From NCBI RefSeq assembly GCF_002929215.1, contig NZ_PJII01000008.1, positions 96,925 through 160,924 of the forward strand: 64,000 nucleotides of DNA, read 5' to 3'. The translations under genes and the position numbers were made by a program. Below are positions 40,055 to 49,243 of the stretch, piece after piece (position 1 is the first letter of the stretch; each line of letters begins with the position of its first letter). This DNA comes from Arthrobacter sp. ZGTC412. Its GTDB lineage: Bacteria; Actinomycetota; Actinomycetes; Actinomycetales; Micrococcaceae. The notes beneath the pieces were generated by a model, which made no database searches, was not told where the DNA came from, and worked only from the letters and a program-made list of their open reading frames with translations.

Positions 40055-41086
40055 ATGACCGAGACACAGAACCTGAGCGTCCGACTGACGGACACCACGC
40101 TGCGGGACGGGTCCCACGCCATGAGCCACAAATTCACCGAAGCCCATGTCCGCTCGGTGGTCCGTGCCCTGGACGACGCCAAAGTCGAAGTCATCGAGGT
40201 CACCCACGGCGACGGCCTGGGCGGCTCTTCCTTCAACTACGGCTTCTCCCTCACCCCGGAGCTCGATCTGGTCCGGACCGCCGTCGATGAGGCCCGGAAC
40301 GCTAAAATCGCCGTCCTCATGCTCCCCGGGCTGGGCACCATCCACGACCTGAACCAGGCCCACGACGCCGGCGCTTCCGTCGCTCGCATCGCGACCCACA
40401 GCACCGAAGCCGATGTCTCCATCCAGCACTTCCAGCACGCCCGCAAACTCGGCATGGAAACCGTCGGATTCCTGATGCTCTCCCACCGGACAACACCGGA
40501 ACACCTCGCAAAACAGGCCCGGATCATGGCCGACGCTGGCTGCCAGTGCGTCTACGTTGTGGATTCCGCCGGAGCACTGATCCTGGAGGACGTTTCTGAC
40601 CGCGTATCGGCCCTGGTCGCGGAACTCGGCAGTGACGCCCAGGTAGGCTTCCACGGCCACCAAAACCTTAGCTTCGGTGTTGCGAACTCGGTCTACGCCG
40701 CCCGGGCAGGGGCAAAGCAAATCGACGGAACCTTGCTTGCCCTGGGCGCCGGCGCAGGGAACTCACCCACCGAAGTCCTCGCCGCCGCTTTCGAACGGCT
40801 TGGCATTCACACCGGCGTTGACGTCCACGGCGTCATGGCCGCCGCGGAAGACGTCGTCAAACCCATCATCACCCGCATGCCCATCATGGACCGCGCCTCG
40901 ATCATGCAGGGCTACGCCGGTGTTTACTCCTCCTTCCTCATCCACGCCGAACGAGCCGCGGAACGCTACGGCGTCCCCGCCTGGCAGATCCTCGAAGAAA
41001 TCGGCAAAGCCGGATACGTTGGAGGGCAGGAAGACATGATTGTTGACGTCGCAGTGCAGCTCGCTTCCGGAGCTCGCGTCGCATAA
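40055..41086 (+). CDS. mhpE: 4-Hydroxy-2-oxovalerate aldolase
   Basis: 343 residues. DmpG/MhpE-type class II aldolase that splits 4-hydroxy-2-oxovalerate into pyruvate and acetaldehyde, the latter passed to MhpF. The metal and substrate motifs are [15 protein letters not shown] at the start, [13 protein letters not shown]-like text ([17 protein letters not shown]), [10 protein letters not shown], and the metal-binding [14 protein letters not shown]. The C-terminal communication domain is present. The ATG is preceded by GTAGGAGC. It closes the mhp operon; no terminator is evident after it. Confidence 0.94.
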   Translation: MTETQNLSVRLTDTTLRDGSHAMSHKFTEAHVRSVVRALDDAKVEVIEVTHGDGLGGSSFNYGFSLTPELDLVRTAVDEARNAKIAVLMLPGLGTIHDLNQAHDAGASVARIATHSTEADVSIQHFQHARKLGMETVGFLMLSHRTTPEHLAKQARIMADAGCQCVYVVDSAGALILEDVSDRVSALVAELGSDAQVGFHGHQNLSFGVANSVYAARAGAKQIDGTLLALGAGAGNSPTEVLAAAFERLGIHTGVDVHGVMAAAEDVVKPIITRMPIMDRASIMQGYAGVYSSFLIHAERAAERYGVPAWQILEEIGKAGYVGGQEDMIVDVAVQLASGARVA

Positions 41087-41211
41087 GCGACGCCAAGGCT
41101 CAGGAACCAGAGATGGACATCGAATCAGACAAGGGACATGGTTGACCGCCGTGAGGACTGGACTTACCATTTCTCCGGCGACAACTGCGGACTCGGAGCT
41201 GGCGTCATCAA

Positions 41212-41616
41212 GTGACTGGTGACCAGGCCACGACGCGCGATCCTGCCCCACCGACGCGCGGCAAAATTGCTGATCGCCTGCTGCCTGGCGGCCAAGAGCC
41301 CGATCCCCGCTTCACGCTGGCAAATGAGCGAACGTTCCTAGCTTGGATCCGCACTTCCTTGGCGCTGTTGGCAGGCGGGATCGCCGTTGAGGCGTTCACC
41401 TTTGACCTGTTCGTGGAACCCATACGCAAGGGCCTCGCCGTGCTCCTGCTGCTGCTCGGCATGCTGCTCAGTGCAGGCTCCGCCGTCAGGTGGCTCCGCG
41501 TGGAACGCAGCATGCGCAACAAGGCACCGCTGCCGTTGCCGCTCATCGTTCCCCTCCTGGCCTCGGCAGGAGGGCTGGCCGCCGCCGTCATCCTGGTCTT
41601 CATCCTCAGGCGCTGA
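41212..41616 (+). CDS. DUF202 (YidH-like) membrane protein
   Basis: 134 residues. After a ~35-residue polar start comes the DUF202 signature NERTFLAWIRTSLALLAGGIAVEAF, then two further hydrophobic helices (LAVLLLLLGMLLSAGSAVRW; LPLIVPLLASAGGLAAAVILV), so three membrane spans. The function of the family is unknown. The GTG start has no strong ribosome site. It is followed four bases later by a second DUF202-like gene, the common tandem arrangement in actinobacteria. It is probably unrelated to the mhp operon upstream. Confidence 0.82.
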   Translation: MTGDQATTRDPAPPTRGKIADRLLPGGQEPDPRFTLANERTFLAWIRTSLALLAGGIAVEAFTFDLFVEPIRKGLAVLLLLLGMLLSAGSAVRWLRVERSMRNKAPLPLPLIVPLLASAGGLAAAVILVFILRR

Positions 41617-41620
41617 GAGC

Positions 41621-41962
41621 TTGGCACGCAGCAGCCAGCCTACCGGGATACACGAGGACCCGGGCCTCCAGCCGGAGCGGACCACCCTGGCTTGGGGAAG
41701 GACGATGATGGCCCTGGCGACCGTCAGCGCAATTTTCCTGCGCTGGCTCCCGCAGCACGGATTTCCCATCATGTTGCTCTTCGCTGTGGCGACAGGGGCG
41801 GCTGCCGCCATCTACTTCACCCAGCGCCGCCGGTACAGCGCCAGCTCGCAGGGTATGGTGAAGGAGAGTGTTGACGCCGATATCCCAGCAGTATTCTGGA
41901 CAGCAGTCGCCGGGGTGATGCTGGGTGGCCTCGGCATCGGCGTTGTTCTCTTCACCAGCTGA
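41621..41962 (+). CDS. Second DUF202-like membrane protein
   Basis: About 113 residues if it starts at TTG 41621, four bases after the previous stop codon. It shows the matching signature LQPERTTLAWGRTMMALATVSAIFLRW, then LLFAVATGAAAAIYFTQRRRY and a last span AVAGVMLGGLGIGVVLF. No ATG or GTG lies at a suitable place in this frame before the signature, so the TTG start is inferred from spacing. The two proteins probably form a membrane complex. Function unknown. Confidence 0.75.
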   Translation: MARSSQPTGIHEDPGLQPERTTLAWGRTMMALATVSAIFLRWLPQHGFPIMLLFAVATGAAAAIYFTQRRRYSASSQGMVKESVDADIPAVFWTAVAGVMLGGLGIGVVLFTS

Positions 41963-42747
41963 TACTGGTCTGTACCAACCTTCTGCAGGCCCACCCGAAC
42001 AAAAACTTGAGCTTGACCCTTGCGTCAGCCTTGGTGATAAGTAGCAATACCTGCCGTGGACGTGCCCGGCTCGGACATGTAGTAGTACTCCTCGCCAACT
42101 CCACCCTGGTGACCCGGAAGCTACCAAAGACCATGGGGATGGACCTGACAAACTAGTACGCGAACCCGTAAGCACTTACAAGATCATCCTGTAGCCCGCG
42201 GGAAGGCGGCCTTCCTTAGCCGACCATAGGCCGCACTTGAGGCCACTCCTTGGGCCTATCCACAAACGCCGATAATCGACCTTCCGTCTACCTGCTCCTG
42301 CTTTGGATAAACCCTTGATGCCTGCCAACGAGGGGTGACTGTAAGCGGTCCACGGCTGGGGTCAATTCGAGCTACCCACGGATGGGAATTTGGGAGCCGC
42401 TGGAGTAGCTCTCCGGCAGTAGTACTGGTGGATACCCTAGGAGAACTGTCCCCGGTTAGGGACCACGGCAGCGTCATTGTCCACTCTGGTTCTGGAAGTC
42501 AGACTAGGAATCGTTCAACGCGCCCCGACGTAGCGTCGTCAGATTTGGTGTACGTCAACCGGGCTCTCGACAAGCCCGCCAACCCCGGAGGCTTCGCAGC
42601 CATCGCTTTGCCAATTCACTTTTCCACAGCCAGTCGTTTCTGCCACGATGCAGGGCCCAGGCCTCAGTACTTGACCTGTTCCGCAGGCTGGCCGCTAGTC
42701 GGTTTCCGGTCCTGAGCAGTAGTGGCAATCCTCCGAACACGGGTCGG
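41963..42747. other. Gene-free region
   Basis: Nearly 800 bases with no supported gene on either strand. Short frames exist, none with believable composition or family resemblance. Codon bias breaks down compared with both sides, which suggests decayed DNA or an older junction between the mhp region and the next catabolic block. Confidence 0.45.
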
Positions 42748-42963
42748 TCATGACGCAGCCGGCTGCAGGTTGTAGCCGTCATGGATATGGAACAAGCGGC
42801 GGCCACCAATAGGGTTGTGGACCCAAATGATGTCACCATCCGCTGTCCGAGCGTCCACTTCGCCGGCATACTCCGTGCGGCCGCTGCTGCCCAGCTGCAC
42901 GCTGTCTCCCACCTGGATGTCGTCCCAGCCGGAGGCACCGGCGCGTTTCGTCTTCGAAGTCAC
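42748..42963 (-). CDS. Small hypothetical protein
   Basis: 71 residues from GTG 42963, fixed by AAAGGAG six bases upstream. It contains GWDDIQVGDSVQLGSSGRTEYAGEV-like text, a small beta-barrel look (SH3-like: VQLGSSGRTEYAGEVDA, then GDIIWVHNPIGGRRLF). No cysteine, signal peptide or membrane segment. Not assigned to a family; it stands alone between two gene-free stretches. Confidence 0.6.
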   Translation of the reverse strand: MTSKTKRAGASGWDDIQVGDSVQLGSSGRTEYAGEVDARTADGDIIWVHNPIGGRRLFHIHDGYNLQPAAS

Positions 42964-43158
42964 AATTTTCTCCTTTAGTTTGGTCGGCAGAATGTAGTCG
43001 GGGGCGGGCGGTCTTGTCGGTGTCTTGGCCGCTTCCGAGTGTGTGGTGCACTTCGGTCCAGGTGTTGTTTTCATGGCCCGGGCGTTGGGGACCAGCTGGC
43101 ATCGAGGCGCTTTTTCGTGCTCTCATCCCAAGTAATTGGTCAGGCGGCGGGAAAGACG

Positions 43159-43189
43159 CCAGTGGGCCATGGGTCCTTTGGCCCACTGG
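43159..43189. terminator. Hairpin downstream of the aldehyde dehydrogenase gene
   Basis: A 10-bp perfect stem CCAGTGGGCC/GGCCCACTGG with an 11-base loop; CTTTT follows on the plus strand and GTCTTT on the minus strand. It lies 27 bases beyond the aldehyde dehydrogenase stop codon, so it probably ends that reverse-strand operon. Confidence 0.75.
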
Positions 43190-43215
43190 GCTTTTATGTA
43201 TGACGGGATGGGCAA

Positions 43216-44589
43216 TTACTTTCCAGTGCGGATGAGCTTCCTGTTGACGAATTCGTCCATGCCGTACTTGCCCAGTTCGCGGCCTACGCCGGAGCGCTTG
43301 ATGCCGCCGAAGGGCAGCTCGGGCGCGGTGCCGGGGGCTTCGTTGATGTACACCATGCCGGCGTCCAGCCGCGCTGCGATCGCCTGGGCTTTAGCAGGGT
43401 CCGTGGACTGGATGACGGCCCCGAGACCGTACACGGAGTTGTTGGCCAGTTCCACCGCGTCATCCTCAGATGAGGCCCGGTAGAGAACAGCAACCGGGCC
43501 AAATAGTTCCTCAGAAAAGGCCCGCATGTCTTCGGTGACGCCGGTGAGGACCGTGGGCTGGTACCAGGCGCCGGGCTGTTCCAGCGTAGCGCCGCCGGTG
43601 AGTACCGTGGCGCCCTTGGCGATGGCGTCGTCCACCTGTGCGGCGAGGCCGTCGCGGGCAGCAGACGATGACAGGGGACCCATGAACGTGTCGGCCTCCG
43701 TGGGGTCGCCCACCTTCACCGACGTGACGGCGCCGATGAACTTCTCGACGAATTCGTCGTAGACAGCATCGGCCACGATGATGCGCTTGGCGGCGTTGCA
43801 GGCCTGGCCGGTGTTGCCGAAGCGGCCGAACAGCGCGTGCGTGGCGGCCTGGTCAATGTCTGCGGAGTCCAGCACCAGGAACGGGTCGGAGCCGCCGAGT
43901 TCCAGGACTACCTTCTTGAGGTTGCGGCCGGCAATTTCGGCCACGGCCGATCCTGCACGCTCCGAGCCGGTGAGGGAAACTCCCTGCACCCGGGGGTCTG
44001 CGATGATGCCGGCAGCCTGCTCGTTCGTGGCGAAGATGTTGACGTAGGCGCCTTCGGGCGCGCCGGCGTCCCGGAAGATCTGTTCCATCGCCAGTGCGGA
44101 CTCAGGGCACTGTGGTGCGTGCTTGAGCAGGATGGTGTTGCCGTTCATCAGGTTGGGAGCGGCGAAACGTGCCACCTGGTAGTAGGGGAAGTTCCACGGC
44201 ATGATGCCCAGCAGCACCCCGAGTCCTTCCTTGCGGACAATCGCCGTGCCGCCGGCTACAACGTCAATGTCCTCGTCCTCGAGGAAGCTGGGGCCGTTGT
44301 CAGCGTAGTAGCGATAGATGGACGCGACGATGTCCACTTCAATTTGCGCCTGGAAGATGGGCTTGCCCATTTCCCTGGTGACGATCGCGGCGAGCTCGTC
44401 GCGGCGTTCGGTGTAGAGCTCGGCGACGCGGCCCAGGAGTTTTACTCGCTCGGCCAGCTCGGTTTTGTTCCATACTTTGAACGCGGCGTCGGCAGCGGTT
44501 ACAGCCGCGGTGATCTCTGCGTCGGTGGCCGTGGGATAGCTCTTGATGTGCTCTCCGGTGGCCGGGTTGGTGACGGCATACAGGCTCAT
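43216..44589 (-). CDS. NAD(P)-dependent aldehyde dehydrogenase, Sad/YneI-like
   Basis: 457 residues. It closely follows the E. coli YneI (Sad) pattern: [57 protein letters not shown], the general base in [13 protein letters not shown], the catalytic cysteine in [12 protein letters not shown], and [10 protein letters not shown]. Sad-type enzymes oxidise succinate semialdehyde but also aromatic and short aldehydes. It lies 28 bases after the ThDP enzyme gene on the same strand, so it probably oxidises the aldehyde that enzyme releases. The start ATG follows AAGGAGAAC. Confidence 0.9.
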   Translation of the reverse strand: MSLYAVTNPATGEHIKSYPTATDAEITAAVTAADAAFKVWNKTELAERVKLLGRVAELYTERRDELAAIVTREMGKPIFQAQIEVDIVASIYRYYADNGPSFLEDEDIDVVAGGTAIVRKEGLGVLLGIMPWNFPYYQVARFAAPNLMNGNTILLKHAPQCPESALAMEQIFRDAGAPEGAYVNIFATNEQAAGIIADPRVQGVSLTGSERAGSAVAEIAGRNLKKVVLELGGSDPFLVLDSADIDQAATHALFGRFGNTGQACNAAKRIIVADAVYDEFVEKFIGAVTSVKVGDPTEADTFMGPLSSSAARDGLAAQVDDAIAKGATVLTGGATLEQPGAWYQPTVLTGVTEDMRAFSEELFGPVAVLYRASSEDDAVELANNSVYGLGAVIQSTDPAKAQAIAARLDAGMVYINEAPGTAPELPFGGIKRSGVGRELGKYGMDEFVNRKLIRTGK

Positions 44590-44617
44590 GCTGTTCTCCT
44601 TCTGGGGTCCGGATCGC

Positions 44618-46267
44618 TTAGGGGAGGGCGATCTGCGGGTCGGTGATGACGTGGATGATGGCGGGGATGCGCTGGTCCTGCACGGCCTTAAGGGCGCGTT
44701 CGACGGCGATGGCTGCTTGGTCGTCGTTCGTTACGGTTTCGCCGTGGCCGCCGAAGGCGCGTGCGAAGCCGGCGAAGTCCGGGTTCTTCAGCTGGGTGCC
44801 GCTGACACGGCCGGGGAAGTGGTGCTCCTGGTGGTCCCGGATGGTGCCGTATTGTCCGTTGTCCATGACGATGACGAGCATGGCGGCGCCGTGCTGCACT
44901 GCGGTGGCGAACTCTTGGCCGTTCATCAGGAATTCCCCGTCGCCGGCGATGGCGACTGCCAGTCGCTCAGGGCTTTCCAGGGATGCCGCAACGGCTGCCG
45001 GGACGCTGTAGCCCATGGATCCGTTGCGCATGCTGAGCTGGGATGGGAACACATTGGTGGGCAGGTACCGCTGCGCCCAGGCGCAGTGGTTTCCGGCTCC
45101 GAAGCTGTATACGGCGTCCTCGGGCAGGCGGTTGACCAGTTCGGAGACAACGGCGCTCATGTGGCCGGTTCCTTCGCGGGTAGCCGGGAGGGTAGCCAGG
45201 TCCGGAAGTGCGCTGAACGCCGTCTGTGCTGCTCGGCCGGTTGCACGCCAGGTGTCCCATTCTGCGGCCTTGCCCAGTTGGACATCCTTGACGGCATCGG
45301 CGAAGGCGACCGGGCTGGCAAGGATATGTGCCGTCACAGCCCCGGAACGTCCCCGCAGGGAAGCGTCGATGTTGACCAGGATGTTGGTCGCATCGTGGCC
45401 CTGGCGCAGGGTGTAGCCATCGGTGGGAACGTCAGTGGGAACGGCACCAACGGCCAGCAGCACGTCGGCTTCGGCGAAGATCCGTGCGGTGTCCTGGGTC
45501 CGGCCGTAGCCGAGGGCTCCGACGAAGACCTCGGAGTCGAAGGGGATGCGGTCCGACGCGCGCCAGTCCTGGATGACCGGGATGCCGTTGGCCTCGGCAA
45601 AGGTGGTCACCGCGGCTGCTGCTTCAGGGGTCCAGCGCTGGCCGCCCACAAAGAGTGCGGGCTTCTTGGCGGAGCCAAGGGCGGTGGTGATCAGGTCAAG
45701 CTCCGCGGGGGAGACGGCGCCCTCGGCCACAGTGATTGCCGGGTGGAGTTCACCCTCGAACGAATGCGTGATGACGTCTTCAGGGAGGCCGACGATTACC
45801 GGGCCGGGGCGTCCGGACTTCGCGGCGAAGAAGGCTTCGGCCACCACCTCGGAGGCACGTGAGGCCTCATCGAGGACAAAAACCCGCTTGGCTTGGGTGC
45901 CGAACCAGGCGTTGGGGTCGAACTCCTGGAAGGACTCGCGCTGGCGGTCCGCCACTGGAATCAGGCCGACGAACAGGACCATGGGGGTGGCGTCCTGCCA
46001 CGCGGCGTGGATGGCAACGTAGGCGTTGGCTGCTCCCGGGCCGCGGGTCACCATGGCCACTCCCGGTTCGCCGGTGAACTTGCCGTGTGCTTCTGCCATG
46101 TAGGCGGCGCCGCCTTCCTGGCGGCAGACGATGGTTTCGATGTCCGCTCCATGGAGGCCGTCCAGGACGGCAAGGTAGCTTTCGCCCGGGACCGCGAAGA
46201 CGCGGTTGACGCCGTGCAGGGCAAGCGAGTCAACGATTGCCTGGCCGGCGTGGTTTTTCTTCTCCAA
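44618..46267 (-). CDS. Thiamine-diphosphate-dependent 2-oxo acid enzyme
   Basis: About 549 residues, three-domain ThDP fold. The N-terminal pyrimidine domain has VFAVPGESYLAVLDGL and the conserved Glu in VCRQEGGAAYMAEAHGK. The middle domain is the FAD/ADP-like fold. The C-terminal PP domain has the Mg-ThDP motif AGDGEFLMNGQEFATA ending in VIVMDNGQYG. Relatives include acetolactate synthase large subunit and benzoylformate or indolepyruvate decarboxylase; the aldehyde dehydrogenase directly downstream favours a decarboxylase. TTG 46267 is chosen because AGGAG lies seven bases upstream; ATG starts at 46282 or 46297 would place that site inside the gene. Confidence 0.82.
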   Translation of the reverse strand: MEKKNHAGQAIVDSLALHGVNRVFAVPGESYLAVLDGLHGADIETIVCRQEGGAAYMAEAHGKFTGEPGVAMVTRGPGAANAYVAIHAAWQDATPMVLFVGLIPVADRQRESFQEFDPNAWFGTQAKRVFVLDEASRASEVVAEAFFAAKSGRPGPVIVGLPEDVITHSFEGELHPAITVAEGAVSPAELDLITTALGSAKKPALFVGGQRWTPEAAAAVTTFAEANGIPVIQDWRASDRIPFDSEVFVGALGYGRTQDTARIFAEADVLLAVGAVPTDVPTDGYTLRQGHDATNILVNIDASLRGRSGAVTAHILASPVAFADAVKDVQLGKAAEWDTWRATGRAAQTAFSALPDLATLPATREGTGHMSAVVSELVNRLPEDAVYSFGAGNHCAWAQRYLPTNVFPSQLSMRNGSMGYSVPAAVAASLESPERLAVAIAGDGEFLMNGQEFATAVQHGAAMLVIVMDNGQYGTIRDHQEHHFPGRVSGTQLKNPDFAGFARAFGGHGETVTNDDQAAIAVERALKAVQDQRIPAIIHVITDPQIALP

Positions 46268-46417
46268 CGTGGTGCTCCTCATCAGGGGGTGTGCCATAGG
46301 GCTGCGGAAAGGGGGTGCTGGCCGCAATGGCCTTCTCTTGGTCTCAAGTATTGGAAACTAGCTCCATGCTGTCCAATACATATATAGCCCCAATGCCATA
46401 ACAAAAGGGCATGAACT

Positions 46418-48091
46418 TTACAGGCTTCCGGCGGCCAGCTGGCCACCGACCACGGTGGCGGTGGTTCGGACGTCGCTGATGCTGTTTGGCGCGATCTGGT
46501 AGATGTCCTCGGAAAGTGCGACGAAGTCCGCGAGCATGCCGTGTGAGAGCGAGCCCTTGTAGTGGTCTTCATGGGCTGCGTGGGCGCTACCGACCGTGTA
46601 GGCCCGCACGGCTTGGGCGACGCTGATTCGCTCTGCCGGTCCGAAGTCCGCCCCGGAGGCCGTACGGCGGTTCACGAGGTCATGGATATTGAGGAGCGGA
46701 TCCGCGGAGACCACGGGTGCGTCGGTGCTGGCAGGGACCTCTATCCCGGCATCGAGGAAGGCCTTCACCCTGTAGGTCAACGCCACCCGTTCCGGGCCCA
46801 GCGCTCGGGCGGCGCCGTCGCCGAGTTCGTTGATGAACCGGCCCTGCGGTACGGGAATGAGGTTCAAGGACGCCATCCGCCGGATTTGTTCGTCACCTGC
46901 GACGTTGACGTGTTCGATCCTGTGCCGCACGTCCTGCCGGGGGTAGAGCTGTTGGGCTTCCTCGAAGATGTCCATCACCACGTCCAGGGCGGCGTCACCG
47001 ATGGCGTGTGTTGCTACCTGCCAGCCAGCACGGTGCGCGCCGATGATGCGGCGGCGCAGTTCCTCAGCGGGAAATTGAAGGAGTCCGCGGTTGTCATTGC
47101 CCTCGGCTGCGTCCAGGTGGTAGTCGCAGCACATGAAGGCGCTTCGGCCAATGAGTGAGCCGTCGGACAGGATCTTCGTGGGGCCCAGCCGCAGCCATTC
47201 GTCCCCGAATCCTGTCCGGATGCCGAGGTCCAGGCCGAGGCGTTTGGGGCCGTCGTCGTGTTGACCGGTCTGCCCTGGGTTGCTATCCAGGCGGTGCAGG
47301 GTGGTGAGGTAGGGCATCACCGTGGCGCGGACGCCCAGCAGGCCGGCATCGCGGGCGGCCTGGTAGCCGGCGATGTCGGACATGGTGTGGCCGATGTGCT
47401 GTGGGGCTCCCAGCCCGGGCTCGGTAATACTGGTGACGCCCAGTTTCAGCAGAGCGGTGCTGCCTGCACCTACCATCGCGGCCACGTCCTCCACTGTGGG
47501 GGCGGGAATGGCATCCATCACCAGCGCGCGGGCCGTTTCCTGAAGCAGGCCGACGGCCCTGCCGCTTGCGTCGGCGGGCGCAGCCCCGCCCTCGGGTGAG
47601 GTAACGCTGCTGCGGCCGGGGTGTCCGGCACGTTCGAAGGCGGCGGTGTTGGCCACTCCCATGTGCCGGGAGTTGTGCATCAGCCAAACGGGGCGGCCAT
47701 GGCTGACGGCGTCGAGCTGCTCAGCCGTGGGGTGCTGGTTGCCCAGGTAGTTCTGGTCGTACCCCGCGCCCTGGACCCATGCCCCAGCGGGGGCGTTCCG
47801 GCAGGCGCGGTCCACGGCGGCCAGCAGTTCATCCATTGTTGGGCAGGCGGCGGGCCGGACATCGACCTGCACCAGCGCCAGGCCCACGTAGCTGAGGTGG
47901 CAGTGTGCGTCGTTGAAGCCGGGGACGACGGCGGCGCCCCCCATGTCGTGGATGTCGCGGAAGAGGGACTGGGGGAGTTCGTCGTCGAGGCTGATGATGC
48001 GTCCGTTGTGGACGCCCACGCTGTGCACCCGAGGGCGGTTGCCGTCCTGGGTGTAGAACGTTCCGTTGGTGTACAAAGCGTCGAAAAGCAT
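46418..48091 (-). CDS. YtcJ-like metal-dependent amidohydrolase
   Basis: 557 residues, amidohydrolase family 3. The first metal pair is in VVPGFNDAHCHLSYVG, the later His residues in VATHAIGDAALD and RIEHVNVAG, and the Asp in VPASTDAPVVSADPL. The ends form the usual beta-sandwich (ADFVALSEDIY). Such enzymes hydrolyse C-N bonds of amides, ureas or N-acyl compounds; the exact substrate is not known. GGGAGAAG precedes the ATG. It shares no operon with the genes downstream, 150 bases away, but the same strand. A second member of the family lies at 50.7 kb. Confidence 0.88.
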   Translation of the reverse strand: MLFDALYTNGTFYTQDGNRPRVHSVGVHNGRIISLDDELPQSLFRDIHDMGGAAVVPGFNDAHCHLSYVGLALVQVDVRPAACPTMDELLAAVDRACRNAPAGAWVQGAGYDQNYLGNQHPTAEQLDAVSHGRPVWLMHNSRHMGVANTAAFERAGHPGRSSVTSPEGGAAPADASGRAVGLLQETARALVMDAIPAPTVEDVAAMVGAGSTALLKLGVTSITEPGLGAPQHIGHTMSDIAGYQAARDAGLLGVRATVMPYLTTLHRLDSNPGQTGQHDDGPKRLGLDLGIRTGFGDEWLRLGPTKILSDGSLIGRSAFMCCDYHLDAAEGNDNRGLLQFPAEELRRRIIGAHRAGWQVATHAIGDAALDVVMDIFEEAQQLYPRQDVRHRIEHVNVAGDEQIRRMASLNLIPVPQGRFINELGDGAARALGPERVALTYRVKAFLDAGIEVPASTDAPVVSADPLLNIHDLVNRRTASGADFGPAERISVAQAVRAYTVGSAHAAHEDHYKGSLSHGMLADFVALSEDIYQIAPNSISDVRTTATVVGGQLAAGSL

Positions 48092-48177
48092 GCACTTCTC
48101 CCGGTCTGGTGGATAGGCGGTAGCCTCCAGTATCAGGACCGGGGTTCATGCTGTCTAAGACTTAAAAGTTCGCAGAC

Positions 48178-49119
48178 TCATCCCTTTTGGGCATGCTCTT
48201 TTTCGCTTTTTACCTCGTCCTCCACGAGGGCTCCCCGTCCGTTAAGGAACTCCCGTAAACGAACAGCGGTGGCGCGGATGGCCTTCTCAGCGAAGTGCCC
48301 GGGAATCCATGCTGTGTGCAGGGGTAGCCGGAGGACCTGGTTTGGCATTCCTTCGGCGCCGACGAGAATACGGATCGGGTGCGTGCCGTACGCGGGCAGG
48401 TCGGTGGTCACTCCAATGCCGTGCCCGGCAGCGGCCAGGGCCATGATGGTCTGTCCGTCGTCGCATTCGGAGACCTGGCGGAAGCTCAAGTGGGCCTGGT
48501 TGAGTGCATCGTCGAGAATGTACCGGCTGACGCTCTGGTGCGAAGGCAGGATGGCATGCTGGCTGCCCAGAGCCGAGAGGGGGAGTTCAGATACCCCCTC
48601 CAGCGCCCACCGATGGTCTGCCGCCACGTACGCGGTCAGCGGGATACTCCCGAGCGGCATTGTTGCCAGCCCGGATTCAGGGGCCGCCGGGGACACAGCG
48701 AAATCGCTGCCATGCAGGAGAGCATCAGTGATGGCGAAGTGGCTGGTCTCCCTGGTAATTATCAACGGATCCTCCGGACCCGTCGTGGCAATATAGGGCG
48801 CCAGGAACCCGCGCACTGACGCGGTGGTAGCAGCAACCACCAGCGTTGCTACCCTTCCCGTACGGAGCGCATCTGCCGCGTCTTCCAGGGTCTGGGTCTC
48901 CAGGATCAGCCGACGGGCGGCAGGGACGAAAGCACGGCCCGCAGGGGTCAGTACCAGCTTGTTGCCCTGAGCCTCAAAAAGGCTGAGCTTAAGTTCCCTT
49001 TCCAGTGTCTTAATCTGCCGGCTGAGCGCAGGCTGGGCTATATGGATGAGCTCAGCCGCGGCAGTGATCGTGCCTGCATCCACGACGGCCAAAAAGTACT
49101 CCAGACGGCGAAAGTTCAT
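48178..49119 (-). CDS. LysR-type transcriptional regulator
   Basis: 313 residues from the ATG at 49119, the normal LysR length; an upstream in-frame start would add a cysteine-rich, unlikely leader. The winged helix-turn-helix is MNFRRLEYFLAVVDAGTITA with AAELIHIAQPALSRQIKTLE, followed by LTPAGRAFV. The effector domain runs from about 90. It diverges from the transporter gene at 49244 with a 124-base gap, the classic LysR layout, so it probably controls that transporter and perhaps the surrounding hydrolases. No ribosome site is visible, so the message may be leaderless. Confidence 0.9.
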   Translation of the reverse strand: MNFRRLEYFLAVVDAGTITAAAELIHIAQPALSRQIKTLERELKLSLFEAQGNKLVLTPAGRAFVPAARRLILETQTLEDAADALRTGRVATLVVAATTASVRGFLAPYIATTGPEDPLIITRETSHFAITDALLHGSDFAVSPAAPESGLATMPLGSIPLTAYVAADHRWALEGVSELPLSALGSQHAILPSHQSVSRYILDDALNQAHLSFRQVSECDDGQTIMALAAAGHGIGVTTDLPAYGTHPIRILVGAEGMPNQVLRLPLHTAWIPGHFAEKAIRATAVRLREFLNGRGALVEDEVKSEKEHAQKG

Positions 49120-49243
49120 GACAAAAGCATGCCGTTTGGGTATGTGATTGCGCAAGAAGAAGTATTGGCGGGTATGCAACAGCTCACAGTACCGTCGTCT
49201 ACAGCAAGCATTGATCTGCACTCTTTAGCCGAAAGACCCACCC

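Noticed and set aside
42440-42490. Frame reading VVLVDTLGELS, reminiscent of 3-deoxy-manno-octulosonate transferase.
   Set aside because: The match is one short motif, the rest of the frame does not fit, and Gram-positive actinobacteria do not make this sugar for lipid A.
43216-46267. ThDP enzyme as a standard acetolactate synthase for branched amino acid synthesis.
   Set aside because: No ilvN or ilvC follows; instead an aldehyde dehydrogenase is in the same operon, which fits a decarboxylase better.
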